This document shows, one piece after another, positions 61,501-64,000 of a stretch of 64,000 nucleotides of DNA. The position numbers and the translations under genes were made by a program. Each line of letters begins with the position of its first letter. Position 1 is the first letter of the stretch. The notes beneath the pieces are model-generated. The model made no database searches, had not been told where the DNA came from, and was given only the letters and a program-made list of their open reading frames with translations. The stretch covers positions 56,271,265-56,335,264 of the forward strand of contig OZ034967.1 in assembly GCA_964030785.1 (NCBI GenBank), written 5' to 3'. The stretch comes from Siderastrea siderea (taxonomy: Eukaryota; Cnidaria; Anthozoa; Scleractinia; Rhizangiidae).

Positions 61501-63962
61501 GCATCCACTAGCACCCATTTCTTTTTGCTTTTTTTCTGTCAGAATTGTGCTGAAATTACGATGAAGCACCCTCTCCCATACAAGAAATGCTCTCAGAACA
61601 TTAAGAGGAAGATACCAAAGGATTTTTTGAATGCAGGGCAGCTGCAATTAGATGCTTCCAACCAAACTTTGTCAAATTGCAATTCATTTCCATCCCGCCA
61701 ATCCGGACATTAGTTTGAGTGCACTAGTAAAACAACCTTATACTAACTGAGTAAATAATTATTTTTAGGTTTCCACTGATGAAAATGTGTTTTGCCTTTT
61801 CAATTGAAAGCAATTATAGGTTACGATAGTCAACACGGTCCTCTTAAAACATTATAGACAAGTAAAGTGCAGTTGGATAAATGTGAGGACAACATTCTAG
61901 ATGACATTATTTCAAGCATAACAATCACCTCGATGAACTTTTGATAGTGTCCATAGTTGGTGTATCTTTGCAATCCAGGGTTGATGAGAAACAAAACCTT
62001 TATCCCTTGTGTGTGTTAGGAGGACGTTTTCAAAATCTTGAACTACTTTGGTAATATGGTATGCTGGGGCAGGTGGCTTCGGTAAACTGTAGAACACGTC
62101 ACGCAGCACCATGTTGAACAGGTTAAGCTCCTGTGTGACAAAACACTAACACATCAGTTCCACTCTAATTGGCAAAGCTTCACAGGTATGAAGACAGCAA
62201 ACAAGGTGTGTACTATCACTATTATCACTTCAACGACTTCGTTGAGATTCCACAGTAGAAAATAGGTATACACACTCATACAAGTCATGAAATTTGTTTG
62301 TTTGCCCACTCTATATGGATTTGGTGTGTTCTGCTTTGGTACACCAATGAAATTCCACGACTTGTTCAAGGCCGAAAGGCATTTCAGTTTTACCAACATG
62401 TCATGGTTAACAATTTTTAGCTTATTCACTGACTATTCATTATACAAGAAAACCATACAGTCTTTCAAGGGTGAAACAATTCGAAGAAGAAAGTCTTCGC
62501 TAACTTTCAGCTTGCTCATTACAGCAATCGTTAACTAGATACTGTTACCATCTAGATATAAACATAAATGCCTTCACGGCTCACATTTTCAAAACCATGC
62601 ATTTACTGCCAATAGATTACCACAAAGATCTTCTTTATTTATCACCACACAAGGGCTTGCGACATTGCTGGTTCTAGCAATATGCAGGATGCGTCTTATA
62701 ACGAACCTAGTAAATATGATTCGCTTGCCACAAATCTCCCAGTGGCTCAGTCTGACCACTGCATGACCACGGAAGGTTTGATTCCCGTTGGGGACTCAGA
62801 TGTTTCCCTGGCCCACGTTTGTGACATACTGAATAGGCCATCTTTGTTACATTAACACCATTTGCACTGCAGTTTCAGTATTCACAACATAACAGAACTG
62901 CTCTACCTCTGGTGAAAGCCGTGGACCAATACATTCTTGCAGTGACTGTAACACCAAAGAGTGCTCCAGTCTGGCTCCAGAGGATAAGGATGATGGAGTA
63001 GTCGGCTTCTTGTCTTTCTGGCCAAACTGACTTCCTTTGTCCTTCCCAGCACCTACAATTAACCAACACGTATTACAGTCAAGAAGCAAAAAAGCTATTC
63101 ATAGACATAATTGTGCAATCGCAGTTGTCTTCTGCCACGTTTGATGGAGACATAGTCAAGCCACAGTTACAAGACCAAACAAGCCCATAACCCACATGAT
63201 GTGTGACACACTCATCATATTGTTAATGCAAGGTTATGACATTCTGTGTATACTCGCACAGTTTACCCTAATATACCTTCAGGCACAGATAGGATGCACG
63301 TTCTGATCTGTGTATTAGCAACCACAGAGTATTCTCACTATTAGCAGATACTTTTTTGCTTCCTAGAAAAAGTTGATACAAGCTGCTCTGCATCAGGAGC
63401 ATTCCTTACCAAATTGTGTGGCGACCGACTGGGTGCTAGATGGTCTTGGCAGCTCAGGTTGTCCAGCATTCAGTTTGTTTCCCAGTGGACCCTGGGAAGT
63501 GCGTTTGTGCCCAGCATGCTGAATAACGGCCACAAAAGACGACAAACTGAAATTGTGGTGACTCTTGCCGCTTCTGTTATAAAAGGCAAAACAGAATAAA
63601 CTTGGACATTTTGTTGATAAATCATCTTTCTAACTACGCAGGATGCTTGTTGTATATAAACCTTCAACAGAAAAATTTGTTCACCATTTTATAAAGTGTC
63701 CCCAGCCAATAATATGTATGAGGCCTGGCATTTGTACTTACAGCTGTTCCTTGCAGACGTCGCCAACAAGTTTAAGACGATCTGCTAGAATCTTGGGTGA
63801 CTTGAAACCCTGCCCTGCGCAATAAGCCCTCAGGATCAAAGAGGTGTCTGGCATTACCACGGCAACAGAACGGAACAAGGCCCTCACTTCGGCAGGAAGC
63901 TCAAAGTTGTGTCCATTGGTGCAGATGGTGAGAAAAATGGAGAAGTTTGGTTTGACAATGAT
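12116..63962 (-). CDS. DNHD1: Divergent dynein heavy chain, DNHD1-like (3' 56 exons)
   Basis: Fifty-six consecutive minus-strand exons join in phase (one frameshift apart) to about 2,972 residues, from late AAA1 to the stop at 12116. The order is that of a dynein heavy chain motor: AAA1 end, AAA2 (GPPGTGKSS), AAA3 (GPAGCGKTS; MFIDDL), AAA4, coiled-coil stalk, AAA5, AAA6 and the C-terminal domain ending in WPLRGLCSTLRPF. The AAA1 P-loop, linker and tail are right of the window. The segment is longer than the equivalent part of ordinary dyneins because of low-complexity insertions in the stalk tip and C-terminal domain. AAA4 lacks a Walker A motif and AAA5 is strongly diverged. This pattern argues against DYNC1H1, DYNC2H1 and typical axonemal DNAH proteins, and favours the divergent DNHD1 family (tied to sperm flagella in vertebrates). 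Dynein identity is certain; the DNHD1 assignment is an inference. All introns are GT-AG. Segment entries list the exons. Confidence 0.9.
12443..13388. other. Dynein-like gene: intron without recognised content
   Basis: The intron between the last two coding exons. I see no repeat, RNA gene or ORF with family resemblance. Confidence 0.5.
14030..14301. repeat. Degenerate tandem repeat, unit about 33-36 bp
   Basis: Units of the form ACATCCGG, then a T-rich stretch, then ACCAACA recur about seven times (for example near 14091, 14116, 14165, 14191, 14233 and 14260). The array lies in the intron 13644-14301 and runs up to the donor of exon 14302-14511. Confidence 0.7.
16044..17264. mobile_element. 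1.2 kb foldback transposon with about 260-bp arms and TTAA target duplications
   Basis: GGTGGC at 16044 and GCCACC at 17264 are flanked on both sides by TTAA (16040-16043, 17265-17268). The arms (about 16044-16310 and 17000-17264) are inverted copies at roughly 85-90% by eye, for example CTCGACATCTAGACCTAAAC in both. A second inverted pair (GCCTGCTTGCTTCACTTCTC and its mate, about 16323-16470) is nested inside. TTAA points to piggyBac or Kolobok mobilisation. No ORF for a transposase. It lies in the dynein intron 15768-18452. Confidence 0.8.
17547..17783. mobile_element. MITE, family GGGCCCGTTTCTCGAAA (copy 2)
   Basis: The ends GGGACCCGTTTCTCGAAACT and its inverted mate enclose 237 bp, and the ends match 1782-2023. 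A much decayed third relative may lie at 23627-23945. Confidence 0.75.
19073..19387. mobile_element. MITE, ends AAGGCGCTGTTACACTA
   Basis: The left end AAGGCGCTGTTACACTAGGC and the right end inverted (AAGGCGCTGTTACACTAAGC) agree, and similarity continues through GCAACTTGTC. It also contains internal copies of the GGCAACGTTGCGCGCAACTT type. No coding capacity. Confidence 0.75.
19390..19595. mobile_element. MITE with TTAA target duplications, ends CCCTTYAAGCCCT
   Basis: CCCTTCAAGCCCTGATA at the left and CCCTTTAAGCCCTAACA inverted at the right. TTAA flanks it at 19386-19389 and 19596-19599, and the left TTAA is shared with the neighbouring element 19073-19387. A second copy of the family spans 22057-23417. 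Confidence 0.75.
20580..24440 (-). CDS. Dynein-like gene: AAA6 module (5 exons)
   Basis: Exons 24342-24440, 24120-24255, 23468-23554, 21690-21875 and 20580-20777. FSLIQRLMVIRSIRGDRLMQ equals FQ.LLLLRCLRPDR. IPIVLLYTQEANMVEKLVIE takes the place of the usual LS.GADP motif. GHWVLLHNAHNAPRLLAALD and EFRLWVSVQPHPNIPSSLLQ correspond to GHWVLLQNCHLA and FRLWLTS.PHP.FP...LQ. MLHSLVRLRTRYGLTGWNKG matches FFHA...ER.KFG..GWN. These are the strongest dynein signatures in the gene. Confidence 0.94.
20960..21450. repeat. Degenerate tandem repeat, unit about 103-124 bp
   Basis: A unit with the core TTAGAGGMMAAACGAGAGCG, then an AACTTCCATGRATTTTATAG phase, recurs near 20981, 21084, 21208, 21321 and 21436. 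It lies in the dynein intron 20778-21689. Confidence 0.65.
22057..23417. mobile_element. TTAA-type MITE interrupted by a second transposon
   Basis: CCCTTTAAGGCCCAATAGTG at the left and GGGGCTTAAAAGG at the right are the ends of the 19390-19595 family. TTCA (22053-22056) and TTAA (23418-23421) flank it. The 22085-23238 transposon sits inside it with its own 7-bp duplication, which gives the order of insertion. Confidence 0.65.
22085..23238. mobile_element. DNA transposon, ends CAGAAACTCATAAGG, 7-bp duplication (copy 1)
   Basis: The left end CAGAAACTCATAAGGACTTG and the right end inverted (CAGAAACTCATAAGGAGTTG) extend over about 60 bp. CAAGCAC flanks both sides (22078-22084, 23239-23245). A minus-strand ORF (22768-23214, 148 codons) shows no family I recognise, and it is eroded in the second copy at 48317-49599, so it is probably a remnant of the element's gene. 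Confidence 0.8.
26139..31137 (-). mobile_element. hAT transposon, 5.0 kb, 6-bp target duplication TAGTAA
   Basis: CAGGGTCCGAAATT at 26139 is inverted perfectly at 31137, and TAGTAA abuts both ends (26133-26138, 31138-31143). Subterminal regions carry repeated TGGCGACCA-type motifs in both orientations (about 26165-26210 and 31050-31115), typical transposase-binding clusters. CAGGG ends fit hAT, but a 6-bp duplication is shorter than the usual 8 bp. The gene inside is described separately. Confidence 0.9.
27273..30782 (-). pseudogene. OTU protease - TTF zinc finger - hAT transposase fusion, one in-frame TGA
   Basis: Two exons, 29099-30782 and 27273-28744, join in phase (AHGHAQG to LLDTVNG) across a GT-AG intron. 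From the ATG at 30782 the frame runs 49 codons to a TGA (30633-30635) and then stays open for 500 and 490 codons. OTU domain: DGNCLYNSAS has the catalytic Asp and Cys, and WYVPNHFVPL the His, about 160 residues later. TTF-type zinc finger: HWKDEFSWVVYNEE, MTCEICCAVP and VKHSVTGGHLLA. Transposase: SVMIDGATDASGKE and GMGADGASVNLGKKGG (two acidic positions), DFHCLPHRLKLAL, SGTRWLAH, and the C-terminal dimerisation region (LPISAAQCERAISAQNRIKS). The N-terminal OTU domain is unusual for a transposase; deubiquitinase activity is inferred from the intact triad. The TGA could come from a CGA codon by C-to-T change. Confidence 0.85.
32194..35146 (-). CDS. Dynein-like gene: AAA5-AAA6 connecting helices (5 exons)
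   Basis: Exons 35001-35146, 34167-34352, 33438-33549, 32402-32578 and 32194-32330. SREGYRPIARRAAVMFDVAR, then YQTSLAQFLVVFDAAIKHSE, match the near-universal REGYRPVA.RAS.LFFV...L and MYQ.SL..FL..F. SARALFERDRTLFALLCSLE matches GLFEKDKLLFSLL. The next two exons (KKPFDWLLDEQYSNLQ, FEWFHDAFDKMTKDG) lead to AAA6. The last exon ends with a GTATGT donor and opens the 7.8 kb intron that holds the nested transposons. Confidence 0.9.
32629..32948. mobile_element. Composite of two palindromic MITEs (copy 1)
   Basis: Unit A has ends of the form TGCAACGCTAAATTTTGGCG ... TTAGCGTCGTACAATA (about 32629-32771). Unit B follows directly and runs from CAATAGAGTCCTTCTGTC to GACAGAAGAA (about 32772-32948). The same two units in the same order recur at 35628-35903. 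It lies in the dynein intron 32579-33437. Confidence 0.7.
33790..33965 (+). mobile_element. Fragment of a dispersed repeat with CGAAACGTC core (Penelope-like remnant, tentative)
   Basis: GATGACTTCCGCTCAGGATG, then TCGAAACGTCAGTC, then ACGTTCCTTCTCAGACTACA is a combination I associate from memory with repeats in marine invertebrates, probably Penelope-like element ends. No coding sequence remains. It lies in the dynein intron 33550-34166. Confidence 0.45.
34421..34618. mobile_element. 198-bp palindromic element with GAAACG core
   Basis: The left arm ACACAAAACTTTGGATTTAT and the right arm ATAAATCCAAAATTTTGTGT pair, as do TTGGCCACCGTAAAGAAATT and its mate. The centre reads CTGACGAAGGGCTAACGCTC then GAAACGAC. 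It lies in the dynein intron 34353-35000, only about 70 bp from exon 34167-34352. Confidence 0.75.
35218..39394 (-). CDS. Dynein-like gene: AAA5 module (6 exons)
   Basis: Exons 39266-39394, 38521-38629, 37404-37583, 36170-36451, 35505-35542 and 35218-35389. AAAAFLTYCGSMGVDRR equals the LLAAAFISYLGPFT..YR motif. KMQLPTDPISMDTICIFSQE and WALLCDPQRIAVTWML correspond to GLPTDDFSIENGII and WPLMIDPQGQA. LMEGTTLVVTDVDVNELEYD stands where G.PVLLENVGEELDP is normal. VGEHEIECQPGFR (a 38-nt micro-exon) and VEFSQSRDGLEEMFLDRFLR complete it. The module is recognisable but poorly conserved; a tandem array abuts the acceptor of the 282-nt exon (36170-36451). Confidence 0.87.
35628..35903. mobile_element. 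Composite of two palindromic MITEs (copy 2)
   Basis: Unit A (TTGTACAACGCTAAGTTTTG ... TTAGCGTTGTACAATA, about 35628-35772) is followed by unit B (CAATACAGTCCTTCTGTC ... GACAGAAGAACTCTATTG). It lies in the dynein intron 35543-36169. Compare 32629-32948. Confidence 0.7.
36454..37330. repeat. Tandem repeat array, unit about 106 bp, roughly 8 copies
   Basis: The unit holds GAAAGCTACTGAGCAGTACT, GTGGTGCTGTCTATTATGCT, then GAGTCTGTGGATGAAATCCT and AAGTGTGACCATTCAAATG. Copies near 36941, 37047 and 37152 are spaced 106 and 105 bp and nearly identical; those towards 36454 are decayed. A related decayed fragment lies at 44215-44425 in another intron of the same gene. The array starts two bases past the splice acceptor of exon 36170-36451. 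Confidence 0.85.
37588..37845. repeat. Two-copy tandem duplication, about 145 bp
   Basis: AGAAATCATTTACATAGTAA through GACTGCGGTTGAATATTTCA to ATTGGCCACTCA occurs twice (about 37588-37703 and 37735-37844) with few differences, so the duplication is recent. A short ATTGGCCACTCA/AGATTGGCC repeat joins them. It lies in the dynein intron 37584-38520. Confidence 0.85.
38630..39265. other. Dynein-like gene: intron without recognised content
   Basis: No clear element. A weak palindromic tendency (CAACAACTAGTACC near 39039 and GGCTTGTTGTTATT near 39196) may be a decayed foldback. No ORF of note. Confidence 0.4.
39658..40712 (-). CDS. Dynein-like gene: stalk return helix CC2 (2 exons)
   Basis: Exons 40495-40712 and 39658-39833. 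ITITAAKYSSEDAAVLVEYT leads into VALVEYTRLYKPYRKA, which corresponds to the conserved SLC.WV.AM..Y helix. KACDYLEELIREQEDVARQA and VSTLQQEYDDAVVVKHKLQN are the CC2 heptads; a Pro/Glu-rich spacer (APTPEPEPELTEADLP) interrupts the helix at the exon junction. Confidence 0.87.
41463..43238 (-). CDS. Dynein-like gene: stalk tip (microtubule-binding region) with low-complexity insertions (2 exons)
   Basis: Exons 42929-43238 and 41463-41723. SLCERLRAFQSPPPMAGMVM followed by VMVMVLLG is the conserved start of the dynein microtubule-binding domain (consensus IKSY..PPP.V..VMEAV.ILLG). It is followed by about 60 residues rich in Ser, Gly, His and Arg (GIGGAGSTHPPSRHERKGEQ and onwards), then PTWKAIQQVMNDSQKFVESL (normal W..AK..L.D..F...L helix) and LPEDILKGVQSFLAA, and then a second low-complexity stretch (LGAAAPGASASTYQSSPGRG). 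The two insertions flank the helices that contact tubulin, so microtubule binding may be altered. Confidence 0.85.
42260..42350. repeat. Hairpin with 40-bp arms
   Basis: ATGAGTGCCAACGAAGTGAG and then CAATACTGCCCTACATAATT pair with the inverted right arm ending at 42350, with a short CCCCCGGG loop. A palindromic miniature element in the dynein intron 41724-42928. Confidence 0.8.
42485..42885. mobile_element. MITE, ends GACGRWTTCCGCTCAACGTT
   Basis: About 45-bp terminal inverted repeats: GACGGATTCCGCTCAACGTT at the left and GACGATTTCCGCTCAACGTT inverted at the right, continuing through CGAGCARTAAGTRCAAAAA. It is 401 bp long and its right end lies 43 bp from the donor of exon 42929-43238. Confidence 0.75.
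43685..46188 (-). CDS. Dynein-like gene: end of AAA4 and stalk helix CC1 (3 exons)
   Basis: Exons 45877-46188, 44506-44752 and 43685-43834. The first contains an acidic, Ser/Pro-rich insertion (AESPPEGGSISEPRS) and then TYIQFMHCFRHIFRDKRKEA, the classic entry into the stalk. The second and third are heptad-rich coiled coil (LATLEQTREDAVVIKDVISQ; LKVMEEIQLAEGALQDSKMA). A highly acidic hinge (SEIEEDDSALLQDDDSDELD) spans the junction of exons 2 and 3; I do not know it from standard dyneins. Confidence 0.85.
43835..44505. other. Dynein-like gene: intron with a fragment of the 106-bp repeat
   Basis: The intron contains a decayed relative (about 44215-44425) of the tandem array at 36454-37330: GCTACTGAGCAGTACTTTAC and the TCTGACCATTCAAATAAAAG phase are shared. 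The plus-strand ORF 43714-44337 overlaps a true exon and is not a gene. Confidence 0.6.
45560..45733 (+). mobile_element. LINE-like 3' end with (CATTTC)n tail
   Basis: An AT-rich stretch ends with CATTAAAGACCATTTCC and a run of CATTTC units. A 3' UTR-like sequence closing in a short tandem repeat is what truncated CR1/L2/RTE-type LINEs leave; no protein-coding part is present, so the call rests on the tail alone. Confidence 0.4.
46505..46835. repeat. Tandem repeat, unit about 111-117 bp, 3 copies
   Basis: The unit with ACCTCYGGRCACACATRCCA, then CACTTGGGATGTCAGTGGTC and ACAACTGACATCCTAAGTGA recurs at about 46510, 46627 and 46738. It lies in the dynein intron 46189-47041. Confidence 0.8.
47042..52258 (-). 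CDS. Dynein-like gene: AAA4 module with degenerate P-loop (7 exons)
   Basis: Exons 52106-52258, 51868-51978, 50815-50981, 50147-50333, 48184-48291, 47332-47471 and 47042-47173. YMVSLWQHEILRVVKDRI and VDMQWFDK begin the module. The Walker A position reads ALLIGSIGAHLNSLAALA (50147-50333), where ordinary dyneins have LLVGVGGSGRQSL; neither Lys nor Arg is left next to the Ser, so nucleotide binding is doubtful. Then come DALNSLLISGEYPPLFSEDE, FITRVKANLHIILCLPP and CYPGILYGCQMDFVKDWP, all at the expected spacing. The exon 48184-48291 has a transposon 18 bases upstream of its splice acceptor. Confidence 0.9.
48000..48140 (+). repeat. GGTT/GGTG-rich low-complexity tract with G-quadruplex motif
   Basis: The tract consists of imperfect GTTG/GGTG units; at 48064-48080 it reads GGGTGGGTGGGTGGG, four G3 runs with single-T loops, a strong G4 motif. 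It lies on the template strand of the dynein transcript, 44 bp beyond exon 48184-48291. Confidence 0.75.
48317..49599. mobile_element. DNA transposon, ends CAGAAACTCATAAGG, 7-bp duplication (copy 2)
   Basis: The same ends as 22085-23238, flanked by CAGTTAT (48310-48316) and CAGTTAC (49600-49606). Internal regions are colinear with copy 1 (for example GGTTTCGAAGACCGAGCAGG... in both). A 73-codon plus-strand ORF (48494-48715) is interrupted in copy 1. It lies 18 bp upstream of the acceptor of dynein exon 48184-48291. Confidence 0.8.
50034..50058. repeat. Poly-C run followed by poly-A
   Basis: A run of about 14 C, interrupted CCGCCC, then eight or more A, in the dynein intron 48292-50146. Similar G/C homopolymers occur at 18818-18836, 18885-18896 and 54878-54896. 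Confidence 0.8.
52895..58662 (-). CDS. Dynein-like gene: AAA2-AAA3 linker and AAA3 module (10 exons)
   Basis: Exons 58598-58662, 58106-58175, 57157-57371, 56290-56359, 56007-56121, 55814-55912, 55249-55349, 54576-54731, 54298-54372 and 52895-53065. Landmarks in order: LYLFSLIWSFGALLDEPDRK, the AAA3 Walker A ILITGPAGCGKTSLIND (56007-56121), GAKKGKILNMFIDDLSLP with Walker B (55249-55349), VVVTAAMNMQSEPVTSGSHQ, HFAVFRLPAPTAESLFTI, and LRPSPTPGRCHYQFNLRDIT before RVFQ. Both Walker motifs of AAA3 are intact. In dyneins AAA3 hydrolyses ATP to gate the motor. Exon phases agree throughout. Confidence 0.93.
53066..54297. other. Dynein-like gene: intron without recognised element
   Basis: Apart from an ACAACA microsatellite (about 53072-53120) adjacent to the acceptor of exon 52895-53065, I see no element or ORF with family resemblance. 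Confidence 0.5.
56895..57065. mobile_element. Dispersed repeat, GTCGTAAAACCAAAA family (copy 1)
   Basis: GTCGTAAAACCAAAAGCAAA, then CCAATCAGAACTCGAGGCAA are shared in order with 60820-61045. Both copies are followed by an inverted-like CCAAACACAGAGCA/CCAATCACAGAGCA. No coding capacity. Confidence 0.6.
57560..57788 (+). mobile_element. LINE-like 3' end with (ATGGAG)n tail
   Basis: The stretch closes with GTTACAAATAAATGGAGATG and further ATGGAG units, in the style of the other two tails at 5725 and 45733. No reverse transcriptase sequence is recognisable. It lies in the dynein intron 57372-58105. Confidence 0.4.
59170..63052 (-). CDS. Dynein-like gene: AAA2 module (5 exons, one with a 2-nt frameshift)
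   Basis: Exons 62907-63052, 61929-62130, 61060-61400, 59944-60053 and 59170-59256. The first starts with a charged, Ser-rich linker, then LQECIGPRLSPE. The P-loop AGPPGTGKSSCISGL (61400 leftwards) is a canonical Walker A motif, so AAA2 probably still binds nucleotide. WICLDAPLHHGWAEF stands at the Walker B position, where ordinary dyneins have WIVFDGPVDAVWIE. The fourth exon gives YLNLLNGERLYLSDHVKL, then after two extra bases (59999-60002) LLFETDDLTDASPSTVSRC; the frame before and after is clear dynein. The fifth is GVVYMDESVLGWRPLAESWL. Phases on both sides of the frameshifted exon are correct, so an assembly or sequencing indel is the simplest explanation. Confidence 0.88.
59543..59830 (+). 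mobile_element. tRNA-derived SINE
   Basis: GGCTGAGTGGTTAGGGTACC resembles a Pol III A box and AGGTCAATCCC a B box 30-35 nt later, with ATTGAAATCCGG as a decayed anticodon arm. A non-tRNA body of about 220 bp follows. It cannot be a functional tRNA because the acceptor stem does not close. It lies in the dynein intron 59257-59943. Confidence 0.65.
60582..60740 (-). mobile_element. tRNA-derived SINE, family with GATTCCCGTYGGGGA (copy 1)
   Basis: On the minus strand GGTCATGGGTTCGATTCCCG is a B box, followed by TCGGGGAATCAGATTTTTTC and TTTGTCCCACG. The upstream part contains TGCAACCGCAGCTGGG. The same B box and 3' flank occur at 62735-62835 on the plus strand. It lies in the dynein intron 60054-61059. 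Confidence 0.6.
60820..61045. mobile_element. Dispersed repeat, GTCGTAAAACCAAAA family (copy 2)
   Basis: GTCGTAAAACCAAAACCAAA, CCAATCAGAACTCGAGGCAA and then a GC-rich core (CGGCGCCAAGCGCGGGAAAA) absent or lost in copy 1. It ends about 15 bp from the donor of dynein exon 61060-61400. Confidence 0.6.
62735..62835 (+). mobile_element. tRNA-derived SINE, family with GATTCCCGTYGGGGA (copy 2)
   Basis: AGTGGCTCAGTCTGACCACT (A-box-like), then GGTTTGATTCCCGTTGGGGA and CTCAGATGTTTCCCTGGCCC. The 3' part lines up with 60582-60740 in opposite orientation. It lies in the dynein intron 62131-62906. Confidence 0.6.
63410..63962 (-). CDS. Dynein-like gene: end of AAA1 (2 exons)
   Basis: Exons 63742-63962 and 63410-63573. 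The first gives KPNFSIFLTICTNGHNFELP, then EVRALFRSVAVVMPD, the counterpart of the AAA1 stretch that follows Walker B in dyneins (fixed ITMNPGYAGRTELP...LFRPVAMMVPD). The usual asparagine-proline-glycine of that loop is replaced by ICTNGH, so the site is changed. The second exon continues EQLSGKSHHNFSLSSFVAVI (the conserved LS-SHYDFGLRA region) and then has a Ser/Pro/Gln-rich linker (KRTSQGPLG...SSTQSVATQFG) absent from ordinary dyneins. Confidence 0.88.
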
Positions 63963-64000
63963 CTGTAGGGCAAAAAGACTCACTAATTAACTGCATGAAC

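Overview
This is a eukaryotic genomic window, AT-rich, with spliced metazoan genes, an intron-containing tRNA-Tyr gene and a heavy load of small inverted-repeat DNA transposons. The intron/exon style and the repeat content suggest a cnidarian such as a stony coral; that is an inference, and no organelle or rRNA marker is present to prove it.

Layout. (1) 203-6460, plus strand: the last seven visible exons of an OCRL/INPP5B-type inositol polyphosphate 5-phosphatase, covering the end of the ASH domain and the whole C-terminal RhoGAP-like domain; the phosphatase domain lies left of the window. Its introns carry a 2.5 kb element with perfect 16-bp ends and 9-bp target duplications (1437-3892), a foldback element (4601-4935) and a LINE 3' fragment (5281-5725). 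(2) 6461-12115: a convergent intergenic region with a tRNA-Tyr gene (9808-9894, minus) and several miniature inverted-repeat elements. (3) 12116-63962, minus strand: 56 exons of one giant gene, a divergent dynein heavy chain, most likely DNHD1. I reconstructed every exon; all splice phases agree except for one 2-nt frameshift in the AAA2 sensor exon. The visible part encodes about 2,970 residues, from late AAA1 through AAA2-AAA3-AAA4, stalk, AAA5, AAA6 and the C-terminal domain. The start of the gene lies right of the window.

The dynein introns are the accessory part of the window. The 7.8 kb intron 24441-32193 contains a nested insertion: a 6.6 kb unit with TTA target duplications (24802-31422) that was itself invaded by a 5.0 kb hAT transposon (26139-31137, TAGTAA duplications). 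The hAT gene joins an OTU-type cysteine protease domain to a TTF-type zinc finger and a hAT transposase, and is broken by one in-frame TGA. Other introns hold a two-copy transposon family with 7-bp duplications, TTAA-flanked elements, composite palindromes, tRNA-derived SINEs, LINE-like 3' tails and several tandem arrays with a period near 105-120 bp.

The two host genes are functionally unrelated as far as can be seen: OCRL acts on phosphoinositides in endosome and cilium traffic, and the dynein-like protein is a presumptive ciliary or flagellar motor relative. The most interesting items are the OTU-hAT fusion, the arginine in the RhoGAP finger position of OCRL, the lost AAA4 P-loop and enlarged stalk tip of the dynein, and the transposon and tandem array that supply the sequence just upstream of two dynein splice acceptors.
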